From a bacterium (GTDB lineage Bacteria > UBP6 > UBA1177 > JAKLFG01), in assembly GCA_022709425.1 (NCBI GenBank), contig JAKLIW010000002.1, positions 62,001-126,000 on the forward strand: DNA of 64,000 nt. The letters are read 5' to 3'. Positions 8,611 to 17,166 of this stretch are shown here, in pieces; the stretch's first letter is position 1; each line of letters begins with the position of its first letter. The notes beneath the pieces were generated by a model. The model made no database searches. It was given only the letters and a program-made list of their open reading frames with translations, and was not told where the DNA came from. Made by a program: the position numbers and the translations under genes.

Positions 8611-9568
8611 TCTTGCGACCCTCTTGAAGACGACGCAAAGCGCTCTGATCGTCGGGCACATCACTCCCGATGGTGACAGCGTCGGATCGTCGGTAGCGCT
8701 CTATCATCTCTTCACCGGGTTCGGCATCTCGACCACCCTCTATTCGGCCGATCCCTATCCCTACAATTTCATGTTCATCCCCGGCGCCGAGAAGGTGGTG
8801 TATGAATTGCCGCTTATTGAGCCCGACTTCTATGTCGTGGTGGACGCCGGTTCGCCGCAGCGGACGGGCGAAGCGATCTACCAGCAGATGAGCGTATCGC
8901 GCAAACCGAAGATATTCTTCGATCATCATGTGAGCTATCGCGATCCGGGCGCGTTTTTCGATCAGGTGTTCCTCGACGACGCGGCTGCGGCAACGGCGTT
9001 GCTCGTTCACCGCTTCATGAAACAGCACGGATATCCGATGACACGGGAGATAGCGATCGCCATCTACGCGGCGGTCATGGCCGATACCGGCGGGATGCGC
9101 TACAATTCGACCAACCGCGAGGCGTTCGCGGTACTCTCCGAACTGGTCGACTTCGTGGAACCGTGGGAGATCGCCGCGAAGATATGGGAAGAGGTGCCGC
9201 ACGCGCAGATGCGGTTGCTTGCCGAGGTGATCGCCTCCATTCGGCTTCTCGCCGGAGGGAAGGCGGCGGTCTTCGAGATAACGCGGGCCCAGCTCGACCG
9301 TTACCGGCTCGGTCCCGACCATGTCGATTCGTTCATCAACTATGCCCGCGCCATCGCAGGGGTCGAGGTGGCGATGCGCTTCCGCGAACTGGCGCCGTAT
9401 CGCTACAAGGTTTCGATGCGCAGCAAGGGGAACATCGACGCGGCGAAAATATCCAACGAGTTCGGCGGGGGTGGGCACCGGAACGCCGCCGGTTTCGAGT
9501 TCTCGGGGACCTTCGATGAGGGTTGTAAACTGGTAGAGGAGATCGTCGCCCGTGTCGCCGTCCGGTAA
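8591..9568 (+). CDS. nrnA: DHH/DHHA1 phosphoesterase, NrnA-like oligoribonuclease/pAp phosphatase
   Basis: 325 residues with the usual DHH-family motifs: GHITPDGDSVGSSVAL (metal ligands) near residue 18, DAGSPQRTG, the DHH signature in FFDHHVSYRD, and a DHHA1 glycine-rich segment GGGGHRNAAGFEF near the C terminus. Family members degrade nano-RNAs and dephosphorylate pAp. It sits between rbfA and truB, as in many bacteria, and overlaps both. Confidence 0.9.
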   Translation: MKKSRSDLATLLKTTQSALIVGHITPDGDSVGSSVALYHLFTGFGISTTLYSADPYPYNFMFIPGAEKVVYELPLIEPDFYVVVDAGSPQRTGEAIYQQMSVSRKPKIFFDHHVSYRDPGAFFDQVFLDDAAAATALLVHRFMKQHGYPMTREIAIAIYAAVMADTGGMRYNSTNREAFAVLSELVDFVEPWEIAAKIWEEVPHAQMRLLAEVIASIRLLAGGKAAVFEITRAQLDRYRLGPDHVDSFINYARAIAGVEVAMRFRELAPYRYKVSMRSKGNIDAAKISNEFGGGGHRNAAGFEFSGTFDEGCKLVEEIVARVAVR

Positions 9569-10439
9569 CGATTCATACTTTTTTTCTTTCTATAAAGAGT
9601 CGGGGCTCACCTCGGCCGACGCGCTCGATCGCCTCAAACGGGCCCTCAAGATAAAGAAGGCGGGACACTGCGGTACGCTCGATCCGATGGCCGAAGGGCT
9701 ACTCGTGGTGGCGGTGAACCGCGCCACCAAACTCATGCGCTTCGTCACCGACGAGCGGAAACGGTACATCGGCGAATTCGAACTGGGGAAGCGAAGCCCC
9801 AGTTACGATATCGAGACGCCGGTCGAAACGGTCGATCCTCACGCCGACGCGGCGCAGGTCGACTGGGAACGGATCAAGGGGATTTTCAACGGCAAGATAC
9901 GGCAGATACCGCCCGCCTACTCGGCGGTACGGGTCGAAGGGGTCCGTTCCTATGTCAAGGCGCGCAAAGGGGAAACGGTCGATCTTCCCTCGAAGGAGGT
10001 CGAGATATTCTCGCTCGAACTCACCTCGCTCGACAAAACGCATGTCTCGTTTGCGGTGGAGTGCTCGAAGGGGACCTATGTCCGATCGCTCGTTCACGAT
10101 ATCGGCGCGGTCGCCGGGACCGGCGCGGTACTTTCAAAACTTACGCGGGCCGCGGTCGGCAATTTCACCATCGACAATGCGGTGCGTTTGGCCGAGATCC
10201 GGGAGGATTCCGTGAAGGTTGTGCGCGCGAAACTCGACATGATCCAGTTCATGAGTTCCTTTCCCGCCGTCACGGTGGGCGAAACGCTGTACTGGAGATT
10301 ACGCAACGGCATTGAGATACGAAGCCTCGGACTTGATCTTGCCGAGGGGCCCAACGCGATATTCTATAAAGGCGCGCCGCTCTTCGTCATCGAAAAAGAG
10401 AAAGATATCTATCGCTATTCGGCGTATCTCGGCGAGTAG
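9552..10439 (+). CDS. truB: tRNA pseudouridine-55 synthase
   Basis: 295 residues. The catalytic Asp lies in CGTLDPMAEGLLVV near residue 45. The RYIGEFELGKRSPSYD segment and a C-terminal PUA-like tail are also present. TruB makes psi55 in the T loop of tRNAs. The GTG start at 9552 overlaps the DHH gene by 17 nt. The stop lies three bases from the 3' end of the convergent lipoprotein gene, leaving no room for a separate terminator. Confidence 0.95.
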   Translation: MSPSGNDSYFFSFYKESGLTSADALDRLKRALKIKKAGHCGTLDPMAEGLLVVAVNRATKLMRFVTDERKRYIGEFELGKRSPSYDIETPVETVDPHADAAQVDWERIKGIFNGKIRQIPPAYSAVRVEGVRSYVKARKGETVDLPSKEVEIFSLELTSLDKTHVSFAVECSKGTYVRSLVHDIGAVAGTGAVLSKLTRAAVGNFTIDNAVRLAEIREDSVKVVRAKLDMIQFMSSFPAVTVGETLYWRLRNGIEIRSLGLDLAEGPNAIFYKGAPLFVIEKEKDIYRYSAYLGE

Positions 10440-10442
10440 AAT

Positions 10443-11441
10443 TTACTGCGGGAAGAGCGTCTCTTCGTTGGCTACGATCTCGGCGCAGGTCCAGTTCTGA
10501 TCGACGAGTCGGACCATCTTGAAACCGCTTTTGGCGAGATCCGGTTCCACCGTTTTCTCGCTCATAAGGGTGTTACTGCTCGCGTCAAGCACGACCTGTT
10601 CGCTCTCCCAGATAAGGGCGCCCTCGATATGGGTGTCATCCTTGGTCTCGCCCACCATATTGTTGACGGTGCGCTGGATGGTCGCCATCCAGCCGTCGCC
10701 GCCGATGATGGTCCCGTTGCAGTTGACCGTCATACCCGGCTTCTCGTCCTCGTCCTGATCGAATATCCGTCCGTCGTTCTTGTCGGTCGGAAGCGGGTCG
10801 GTCTTCGGGTTGTCGAGGTTCACGCCGTTGAGCATCAATATCTCGGTCGAGGTGACATCGAAGCCGACACCGCTACGGTCGAGAATCGTCGTGAAATCCC
10901 AGATCATCGGGTTGAGGTGGGCGATATAGTTATCGCTGATGGTTACCTTCAGCAGGGTCGAACCGGTGTCTATGAGTGTGTCGCAGGGAGTGCCGACGGC
11001 GCTCACGGTGCCGTCGCCGTTGTCGGTCAGTTCGACCAGCGCGTAGACCGACGTAGTGGAGACGCTCTTTGTTTCGCCGATGATCGGAACGGTAGTGGTG
11101 ACATTCGAGGTGGTGAAGTTGAGCATCGCCCACTTGCCGGTGAAGGGATAGGCGGCGGCGGTGTCCTCGTCGGGCGTCTCATTGTCGGTCACGGTGTCGT
11201 CGGTGACCGTTTCGTCGGTCACAGCCTCATCGACCACCGTGTCATCAGTCACCGTTTCGTCGGTGACGGCGTTGTCGGTGACGGTATCGTCGGATACCGT
11301 GGTGTCGGTGACGGTATCATCGGTCACGGTATCGTCGGTGGGTTGATTGTTGTCGTTAGGTACTTTGTTGGTGTCGTCGCCACAGGCGGCGATGAAGAGC
11401 GCAACGACCGCAACGGTCAGGATACTCATGAACTTTTTCAT
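10443..11441 (-). CDS. secreted lipoprotein with DDTVT pentapeptide repeats
   Basis: 332 residues. A lipoprotein signal peptide ends at Cys20 (VALFIAAC). Residues ~38-95 are a run of DDTVT/DETVT-type pentapeptides that form an acidic spacer. The remaining ~235 residues are a globular domain of unknown function with two isolated Cys. A good Shine-Dalgarno (GGAGG) precedes ATG 11441. The convergent truB gene ends 3 bp away. The acidic spacer resembles those in four other exported proteins of this window. No enzymatic motif was recognised. Confidence 0.85.
   Translation of the reverse strand: MKKFMSILTVAVVALFIAACGDDTNKVPNDNNQPTDDTVTDDTVTDTTVSDDTVTDNAVTDETVTDDTVVDEAVTDETVTDDTVTDNETPDEDTAAAYPFTGKWAMLNFTTSNVTTTVPIIGETKSVSTTSVYALVELTDNGDGTVSAVGTPCDTLIDTGSTLLKVTISDNYIAHLNPMIWDFTTILDRSGVGFDVTSTEILMLNGVNLDNPKTDPLPTDKNDGRIFDQDEDEKPGMTVNCNGTIIGGDGWMATIQRTVNNMVGETKDDTHIEGALIWESEQVVLDASSNTLMSEKTVEPDLAKSGFKMVRLVDQNWTCAEIVANEETLFPQ
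11160..11345 (-). repeat. 15-nt coding tandem repeat (DDTVT spacer)
   Basis: About twelve imperfect 15-nt units encode Asp/Thr/Val pentapeptides in the lipoprotein gene. The repeat keeps the frame and probably sets the length of a flexible surface spacer. Confidence 0.8.
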
Positions 11442-11464
11442 CTTTTTCCTCCATATCGGTTTTG

Positions 11465-11493
11465 GGGGTCAGGCGCACTAGTTGCCTGACCCC
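11465..11493. repeat. perfect 10-bp inverted repeat, REP-like hairpin
   Basis: GGGGTCAGGC (11465-11474) and GCCTGACCCC (11484-11493) form a perfect stem with a 9-nt loop, between the divergent lipoprotein and prkA genes. The first half plus CGCA matches, with one base less, the repeats that flank the transposase at 33309-34247. Confidence 0.7.
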
Positions 11494-11548
11494 TCCCAGA
11501 ACGGCTCATGATGCCGCAGGGCGCGCCGATAGTCAAGGAAAGGAAGAC

Positions 11549-11577
11549 TTGACTTCACTCCGCCAAAATCCTACGAT
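11549..11577 (+). promoter_or_regulatory. sigma70-type promoter for prkA
   Basis: TTGACT (11549-11554) and TACGAT (11572-11577) are separated by 17 bp. They lie 55 bp upstream of the prkA ATG. Confidence 0.5.
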
Positions 11578-11631
11578 ACTTCCGTTGCTGTGGGAAAAGA
11601 GTTCAATTCATTCATAACGGAGGGTTCCCTC

Positions 11632-13716
11632 ATGGCCAAGAAAAGCGTCAGCGCCCCGGTCCCGGGCAACACCGGACTCCTCGTACATCTGCAGGCGGTC
11701 ATCGCCGGCGAACGCCGCTTCGAGAATGTCTTTCAGGCGGTATCGCGGATGATCCTCGGCGACCCGTCAAAGATCGAGAAGGTGACGGTCAACGGCCGCC
11801 CCACCTACGATTTCCGCGTGTTCCGCGAAGGGAAGAAGCACATCATCGGGATGTTCGACGAGATCAACTCCTTCGTCTCCTTCGTCAAGGACGCGGCCGA
11901 GGGCGGTTCGTCGGCCGAAATGGCCTTCGTCCTCATCGGCGAACCGGGGAACGGCAAGACCTTCTTCGTCGATTTCCTGTCGGGGCTCTACCGCCAGTTC
12001 CTGATGAGACCGGAGAACCGGCGCTACACCTTCCGCTTCACCGGCCTCGACACGCTCGGCGGCTACGGCAAGATAGATCGCATCGAGTCGCAGACCTTCG
12101 AGGACCCGATGGTGCTCCTGATGAACCTCTTCGAGACAAAGGAGGAGAATAAGGCGTTCCTCGCCAAGCACGGCGCGACCGATAAGCAGATAGCGGCTTT
12201 CTGGAAGAATTACCGGACGCTCGGCGCCTGCTCCTACTACATCTGGGACCAGATACGCGCCCACTGCGGCGGTGACATCGCCAAGATGTTCGAATTCGTC
12301 GAGGTCATCCCGGTGCCGGTCAGCGAATCGCGCGGCGTCATCACCGGCAAATATGCGGCGAAGGACAAGATAACCTCCTCGGCGGTCGACCTGCTGGGCG
12401 AGGAATCGATCACGCGACTGCTCCACATCACGGCGACCGACAACCCCTACCGTTTCGACCTGCGGCGCGGCGCGCTGGCCCGCGTGGCGGGCGGCGGCAT
12501 CCACTTCGCCGACGAGATATTCAAGAACAAGCGCGATCTGGTGCAGGTCTACCTCGGCGTCATCCAGAACCGGACGATAGACATCGAAGGGTTCAAGTGG
12601 CCGCTTGACTCGCTCATCGTCGCCACCTCGAACAACGCCGAATTCGCGCGGTTCCTTGAGGAAAAAGAGCAGGCGCCCATCGTCGACCGCTGCCGTCTGT
12701 GCTATATGTCGCACAACACCAACCTCAAACTGCAGAAGGAACTGACCGCGTTCGCCGTGGGCGGCACTGAGAAGACCACCTTCATCGGCGACAAACTGCA
12801 CATCGACCCGAATCTCAACTACGCCATATCGGCATCGGTCATCCTGTCGCGTATGCCCAAGTCGGATAAACTCACCCCGGTCGAGATGATGAAACTCGCG
12901 GCGGGCGAGGTGGCGGGCGAGAAATCGATAAAGACGCTCGCCGAGGTGATCGGCGAACTCAACACCGATCCCGACATCACCAAACGCTTCGGCCAGAAGG
13001 GACTCGGCCACCGCAATCTCGGCCGCGCCATTCAGGTGCTCCTCGAACGGAGCGAGACGCAGGAAGGGAAGTGCATGTACGCCGGCGACGCCTTCAAGGC
13101 GCTCGAAAGCGTCATCCTCGACTATGTGCAGGACGCCAACGACCGCGTGAAGTACTTCAACGACCTCAAACTCGCCAAGGGGCTCTACCGCGAACAGGTG
13201 ATGACCTCGATCTTCAACGCCTACATGGACGAGCCCAATGCGATAGAGCGCGATGTCATGAACTATGTCAACATGATCATCGGCATCGATGCCAAGAACC
13301 TCGGCCCCGACAAACTCTGGACCTACCGCGACCCGCAGACGGGGAAACTGGTCTCGATGAAGATAGACGAGACCTTCATCAACAGCGTCGAGGAGCGGAT
13401 GGGGCTCAAGAACAGCGAGCAGAAGCATTCCTACCGCACCACCATTTCGAAGATCTACGGCCAGAAGGTCATCAAGGACCCGAACTACAACTTCATGGAC
13501 AACAACGATCTGGTCAAGGCGGTGACCGATGTCCGGCTCAAATCCGACATCGCCGGGGCGGGCTCGCTCGTCGGCGCCCTTTCCAACCGCACCAACGAAG
13601 AGAACCAGAAACTCTACAGCCGCATGATAACCACGATGACCGGCAAACTCGGCTACTGCGCCACCTGCGCCCAGAAGACCATCGAGTATTTCTGCACACA
13701 GGACGACGCGAACTGA
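11632..13716 (+). CDS. prkA: PrkA-family serine protein kinase
   Basis: 694 residues. An AAA-type N-terminal half has a Walker A motif GEPGNGKT at about 103-110, and the PrkA kinase region forms the C-terminal half. Relatives such as E. coli YeaG act in nutrient and stress responses together with a DUF444 protein and SpoVR. ATG 11632 is chosen over an upstream GTG at 11590 because ACGGAGGG precedes it. The DUF444 partner follows after 9 bp. The last ~40 residues carry a CATCAQKT-type Cys pair whose role is unknown. Confidence 0.92.
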   Translation: MAKKSVSAPVPGNTGLLVHLQAVIAGERRFENVFQAVSRMILGDPSKIEKVTVNGRPTYDFRVFREGKKHIIGMFDEINSFVSFVKDAAEGGSSAEMAFVLIGEPGNGKTFFVDFLSGLYRQFLMRPENRRYTFRFTGLDTLGGYGKIDRIESQTFEDPMVLLMNLFETKEENKAFLAKHGATDKQIAAFWKNYRTLGACSYYIWDQIRAHCGGDIAKMFEFVEVIPVPVSESRGVITGKYAAKDKITSSAVDLLGEESITRLLHITATDNPYRFDLRRGALARVAGGGIHFADEIFKNKRDLVQVYLGVIQNRTIDIEGFKWPLDSLIVATSNNAEFARFLEEKEQAPIVDRCRLCYMSHNTNLKLQKELTAFAVGGTEKTTFIGDKLHIDPNLNYAISASVILSRMPKSDKLTPVEMMKLAAGEVAGEKSIKTLAEVIGELNTDPDITKRFGQKGLGHRNLGRAIQVLLERSETQEGKCMYAGDAFKALESVILDYVQDANDRVKYFNDLKLAKGLYREQVMTSIFNAYMDEPNAIERDVMNYVNMIIGIDAKNLGPDKLWTYRDPQTGKLVSMKIDETFINSVEERMGLKNSEQKHSYRTTISKIYGQKVIKDPNYNFMDNNDLVKAVTDVRLKSDIAGAGSLVGALSNRTNEENQKLYSRMITTMTGKLGYCATCAQKTIEYFCTQDDAN

Positions 13717-13725
13717 CGGGGGCTC

Positions 13726-14886
13726 ATGGAAGCGCTTTTCTTAAAAACGCTCGACGAACTGCTGGAGCACGATAAACAGCGCGAGACCGACGGTTTCCCG
13801 CGCCGCATCCGCCTCGGCCGTCTTTCCAAGCCGCTGCCGGGCAAGAAATCGCAGGTGGTGGTGGTCCCGACGACGACCGAGCCGAAGTTTTACCACGACG
13901 ACTCGGTGACCGAGGACGGTGAAGGGGGCGAGACGGGCGGTTCGGGCGAAGGACAGGAAGGGGAGGTCCTCGGCGAGAGCCCGGCCGAACCGCAGGAAGG
14001 CGAGGGGCAGGGGCCCGGGCAGGGCGAAGGGGGCGACCACGACCTCACCAGCGATGCCTACGACCTCGGCAAGGTGCTGACCGAACGGTTCCAGTTGCCC
14101 AACATCAAGGACAAGGGGAAGAAGCGGTCCTTCAACAAATACACCTACGATCTCACCGACCGCAACCGCGGTTTCGGGCAGCTGCTCGACAAGAAGGCGA
14201 CGATGCGCCGTATCGTCGAGACCAATATCCAGCTCGGGAACATCACGCCGGGGTTGCCGATAAACACCGACGAACTCATGGTCGGGCCGCGCGATCAGGT
14301 CTACCGCATCCTCTCGCCCGAGAAGGATTTCGAGACGCAGGCGGTGGTATTCTTCGTCCGCGACTATTCGGGTTCGATGGAGGGGCGGCCGACCGAGCTG
14401 GTGAGTCTTCAGCATCTGCTCATCTATTCGTGGCTCGCGTTCCAGTACCAGAACAACATCATCTCGCGCTTCATCCTCCACGATACCGAGGCGAAAGAGG
14501 TGCCCGATTTCTACACCTACTACAAGTCGAGCGTGTCGGGCGGCACCCGCTGCGCCCCCGCCTTCGAGATGGTCAACAAGATCATCGACGATGAGCACTT
14601 GGCGGTCGACTACAATATCTATGTCTTTTACGGGACCGACGGCGACGACTGGGACAATGCCGGGAAGGAACTGACCGAGGCGCTCGAAAAAATGACCGAG
14701 ACGGTTAACCGTATCGGCATCACGGTGACGAAGAGCACCGAAGGGTCCGACACGGTGGTCGAGCGGACGGTGGAGCGGTCGGGACTCCTCAAGACGAAGC
14801 CGAAACTCATCCGGCTCGACTCCTTCGCGGCGGCCGACGCGAACGAACAGCGCCTCATCGACGGCATCAAAAAACTGGTAGGATAA
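13726..14886 (+). CDS. DUF444 (YeaH-like) protein with VWA-type MIDAS
   Basis: 386 residues. The N terminus is basic and followed by a Gly/Glu-rich linker (about 55-105). A von Willebrand A-like fold has the metal site DYSGS starting at Asp213. DUF444 proteins work with PrkA kinases. The next gene in the usual triad, spoVR, is absent from this side. The last 18 codons (14833-14886) recur at 16989-17042, bracketing foreign DNA. Confidence 0.9.
   Translation: MEALFLKTLDELLEHDKQRETDGFPRRIRLGRLSKPLPGKKSQVVVVPTTTEPKFYHDDSVTEDGEGGETGGSGEGQEGEVLGESPAEPQEGEGQGPGQGEGGDHDLTSDAYDLGKVLTERFQLPNIKDKGKKRSFNKYTYDLTDRNRGFGQLLDKKATMRRIVETNIQLGNITPGLPINTDELMVGPRDQVYRILSPEKDFETQAVVFFVRDYSGSMEGRPTELVSLQHLLIYSWLAFQYQNNIISRFILHDTEAKEVPDFYTYYKSSVSGGTRCAPAFEMVNKIIDDEHLAVDYNIYVFYGTDGDDWDNAGKELTEALEKMTETVNRIGITVTKSTEGSDTVVERTVERSGLLKTKPKLIRLDSFAAADANEQRLIDGIKKLVG
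14833..14886 (+). repeat. DUF444 3'-end repeat, copy 1
   Basis: 54 nt at the end of the DUF444 gene. They match 16989-17042 at 47 of 54 positions, and both copies end in a stop codon. This copy marks the left border of the accessory region. Confidence 0.8.
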
Positions 14887-14960
14887 AGACAGGAAATAAG
14901 AACTTGGCACAAAGTTGGTATTGTTAAAGACGCCAAAGAATACGAAAGTGGAGTGGTTTA

Positions 14961-15524
14961 ATGCGTTGGGTTAACATGGGTGAAGTTACCTCACATCAGT
15001 ACATTTGTGGGTACTGTGGCAACAAGGTTGCCTCTTCCCAAGGGTATCATACCCAAGATACACCTGGTGGACTTTTCGCCTATGTGTATGTTTGTCCTCA
15101 TTGTAAGAAACCTAGTTTTATTCATGCGCATGTTCAAATTCCGGGCGTAGTCCCCGGCAACGATGTTGACCATCTGCCGGAAGATATTGCAGCATTATAT
15201 CGCGAGGCTCGCAATGCTGTTTCAATTGGAGCTAACACCGCGGCTGTCCTTGCGTGTCGTAAGCTCCTGATGAACATTGCTGTGTCCAAGAAAGCAAAAG
15301 AAGGAGAGTCTTTTATTTCCTATATCGATTATCTGGCCAATGAAGGGTATATTCCCCCTAATGGCCGTGATTGGGTGGATCATATCCGAAGCAAGGGGAA
15401 CGAGGCAACCCACGAAATTAAACTTATGGGTAAGGATGACGCAGAAGATTTAATCTCGTTTGCCGAAATGTTGCTCAAATTCATCTACGAGTTTCCCAAC
15501 AGAGTGCCTAGAAAAACGACGTAA
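14961..15524 (+). CDS. DUF4145-type zinc-ribbon protein
   Basis: 187 residues. An N-terminal zinc ribbon has CGYCGNK near residue 16 and CPHCKK near 45. It is followed by a helical DUF4145 domain whose signature RSKGNEATHE lies at about residue 142. DUF4145 domains are related to HEPN folds and are common in restriction and defence contexts. The gene is clearly more AT-rich than the flanking PrkA/DUF444 genes, suggesting transfer. ATG 14961 has GGAG about 10 nt upstream; ATG 14976 is an alternative. The molecular function is unknown. Confidence 0.75.
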   Translation: MRWVNMGEVTSHQYICGYCGNKVASSQGYHTQDTPGGLFAYVYVCPHCKKPSFIHAHVQIPGVVPGNDVDHLPEDIAALYREARNAVSIGANTAAVLACRKLLMNIAVSKKAKEGESFISYIDYLANEGYIPPNGRDWVDHIRSKGNEATHEIKLMGKDDAEDLISFAEMLLKFIYEFPNRVPRKTT

Positions 15525-15628
15525 TTTTAAAATGGTGCCTGAGTTATATTGAGGATTTCTCTTTTATGACATGAGAAAACCATGTGTCTCTGTTGAGCTT
15601 CATATTTTGCGGTGAGCGAGAGAGAAAC

Positions 15629-16369
15629 ATGTCGAAACTGCCAAGTATAGATCACCAAGTTATCGTAGACTATATCTTGTCGGGGCATACGACGACGGAT
15701 GCTCGTGAGTATTTTGGCTTTAAGAACGACAATATTGCCAACCTTCGTGTTCATTTAGCATTCAAAGCTCTAAACATTCCTCGCCCTCGATTCCAAGAAG
15801 AAAGAACCTGCCAATTCTGTGGCAAGCCCTTTGTGGCCCGGGATCGGTATCAGAGAACATGCGGGGCAGAGGATTGTCAAAAAACCCTGATTCGTGACTG
15901 GCAGGGAAAGAACCCCGAATCCAAGAAAGATGCTCTCAAGAAATATAGATCAACCGAGAAGGGCAGACAAAACAGAATAAGAGCGGGTCGCCAAACAAGA
16001 ATAAAAGGAAAAACAGGCACGACAATCGAGCGTTGGAACTTTGCAACTACAGAAATTAAGAAGAGCCTACGGAAACTTAAATACCTTGTAGTCAGAAACC
16101 CGTGGGAATATAGGTTTCAACATATTCAGAATTTAGCGAAGATGAACCGCGAGTTCAGATCCAGAAAAGCCAGGACATTTATAAATGATACCCCGTCTGA
16201 TAAATGGCAAGAGGCGTTACGAGCAGTTCAAACGACAATTATTCAAGTGGTTGGTTCGAACCTAGTATCACGGTGGGAAGCTTCCGTCAATAGGATAGGC
16301 GCGACATTACGAACAGCTAACAAGGCAAGAGAATGGAAAATCAACAAAACAAAAAAACAATACCTCTAG
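15629..16369 (+). CDS. basic zinc-finger protein, probable DNA-binding partner of the HNH nuclease
   Basis: 246 residues, strongly basic. Residues ~8-45 look like a helix-turn-helix region. A Cys4 zinc finger uses C61-x2-C64 and C78-x4-C83. The rest is Lys/Arg-rich helix. ATG 15629 is preferred over GTG 15584 because a purine-rich GAGCGAGAGAG precedes it. The 3' end overlaps the HNH gene by 37 nt in the -1 frame, at a run of seven A. I do not recognise a named family; DNA or RNA binding is inferred from the zinc finger, charge and neighbour. Confidence 0.65.
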   Translation: MSKLPSIDHQVIVDYILSGHTTTDAREYFGFKNDNIANLRVHLAFKALNIPRPRFQEERTCQFCGKPFVARDRYQRTCGAEDCQKTLIRDWQGKNPESKKDALKKYRSTEKGRQNRIRAGRQTRIKGKTGTTIERWNFATTEIKKSLRKLKYLVVRNPWEYRFQHIQNLAKMNREFRSRKARTFINDTPSDKWQEALRAVQTTIIQVVGSNLVSRWEASVNRIGATLRTANKAREWKINKTKKQYL

Positions 16370-16737
16370 ATTATATAAGAGGTCTTGTCGTGGCCCAAGG
16401 TGGCAGATGCGCCATAACGGGAATGCCGCTTGACCCGCAAGAGGTAAATGCGGACCACATACTACCGTTGTCAAGAGTTGAGCTCTCTCCGAAAGAAACC
16501 GAAGTAAACATATGGTTGGTTCACAAAAAAGTGAATGCGATGAAAGGCACAATGACTTACGAAGAATTAGTCAAGGCATGCCAGATAGTTCTTGACCATC
16601 GTGCCGAGACGGAAAAACTCCTGAATCAGATCACAACAAGACAGATTCAGCCTGTTCAAAAGAGTGAATTCGACAAATGGGTTTCAGCGATGTGTGACGA
16701 GACTGGAAGAATAAAAGACAACAGGAATGAGCCATGA
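16333..16737 (+). CDS. HNH endonuclease domain protein
   Basis: 134 residues. The HNH motif is visible: C26-AITG with PLD, then NADHILPLSR (Asp41-His42), Asn59, and HKKVNAMKG with His64 and Asn68. The short N terminus has little of its own. ATG 16333 has only a weak ribosome site and lies inside the zinc-finger gene. The HNH part may therefore be made as a fusion by -1 frameshifting at 16351-16357, or by coupled re-initiation. Defence or homing nuclease activity is inferred. Confidence 0.7.
   Translation: MENQQNKKTIPLDYIRGLVVAQGGRCAITGMPLDPQEVNADHILPLSRVELSPKETEVNIWLVHKKVNAMKGTMTYEELVKACQIVLDHRAETEKLLNQITTRQIQPVQKSEFDKWVSAMCDETGRIKDNRNEP
16351..16382 (+). promoter_or_regulatory. candidate -1 ribosomal frameshift site joining zinc-finger and HNH frames
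   Basis: In the zinc-finger frame the bases A AAA AAA (16351-16357) form a slippery heptamer. A one-base backward slip continues exactly in the HNH frame at 16357. Five bases downstream, CCTCT (16363-16367) can pair with AGAGG (16378-16382). The stem is short, so this is a candidate only. Confidence 0.4.
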
Positions 16738-16774
16738 GTGTCATATTGGTTTTGCCTTCTTGAATTGAGCGACC

Positions 16775-16811
16775 GCTTTTATTGCCTTGTCCGGTTCATA
16801 CGCTATAATCG
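16775..16811 (+). promoter_or_regulatory. duplicated rpe promoter, copy 1 (TTGCCT-16-TATAAT)
   Basis: 37 nt, identical at 36 positions to 19294-19330. The -35 TTGCCT is at 16782-16787 and the -10 TATAAT at 16804-16809. It would drive the small reading frame at 16830. Confidence 0.75.
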
Positions 16812-16829
16812 GGTGTCTTTGACGAGGGG

Positions 16830-17042
16830 TTGCTTTTGAAAAGAACGGAAGTCAAAGCCGCGCGAAGCGGTTGGAACAATTCTGAAGAATTCCTTGTCAG
16901 CACCTTGCTCGATGCCGAGCACGAATCGGCCATCGGTGGGGAATATGCCACGCACCGCGAGGTCATGAAAAAGATGCGGAGTCGTATAGCCGACTCGAAC
17001 GAACAGCGCTTCATCGAAGGCATCAAGAAATTGGTGGGGTAA
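16830..17042 (+). CDS. 70-residue hybrid frame: antitoxin-like segment plus DUF444 tail
   Basis: The TTG start lies at the position equivalent to the TTG-CCC-ATG ahead of rpe. Residues ~3-53 resemble short antitoxin or RHH-associated C termini (GGEYATHREVMKKMRSR), but this is only a resemblance. The last 17 residues (ADSNEQRFIEGIKKLVG) match the C terminus of the DUF444 protein upstream. It may be a chance hybrid left by duplication rather than a working gene, although it has a good promoter. Confidence 0.4.
   Translation: MLLKRTEVKAARSGWNNSEEFLVSTLLDAEHESAIGGEYATHREVMKKMRSRIADSNEQRFIEGIKKLVG
16989..17042 (+). repeat. DUF444 3'-end repeat, copy 2
   Basis: 54 nt matching 14833-14886 at 47 of 54 positions, in the same orientation and ending in TAA. 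It marks the left border of the second accessory segment. Confidence 0.8.
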
Positions 17043-17166
17043 TGGTAGTGTTGCTTTATCGGGAATATAGCCTTGTCTTTTATAATGATTCTAAACAAAT
17101 GCGCAAAGTACTTAAGTCTTGCAACAGAAGACATTATTATCCATAGAACTTATCTGAGGCCACAAA

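Noticed and set aside
11160..11345. Tandem repeats as a possible CRISPR array
   Set aside because: Units are 15 nt without spacers and lie in frame in a lipoprotein gene.
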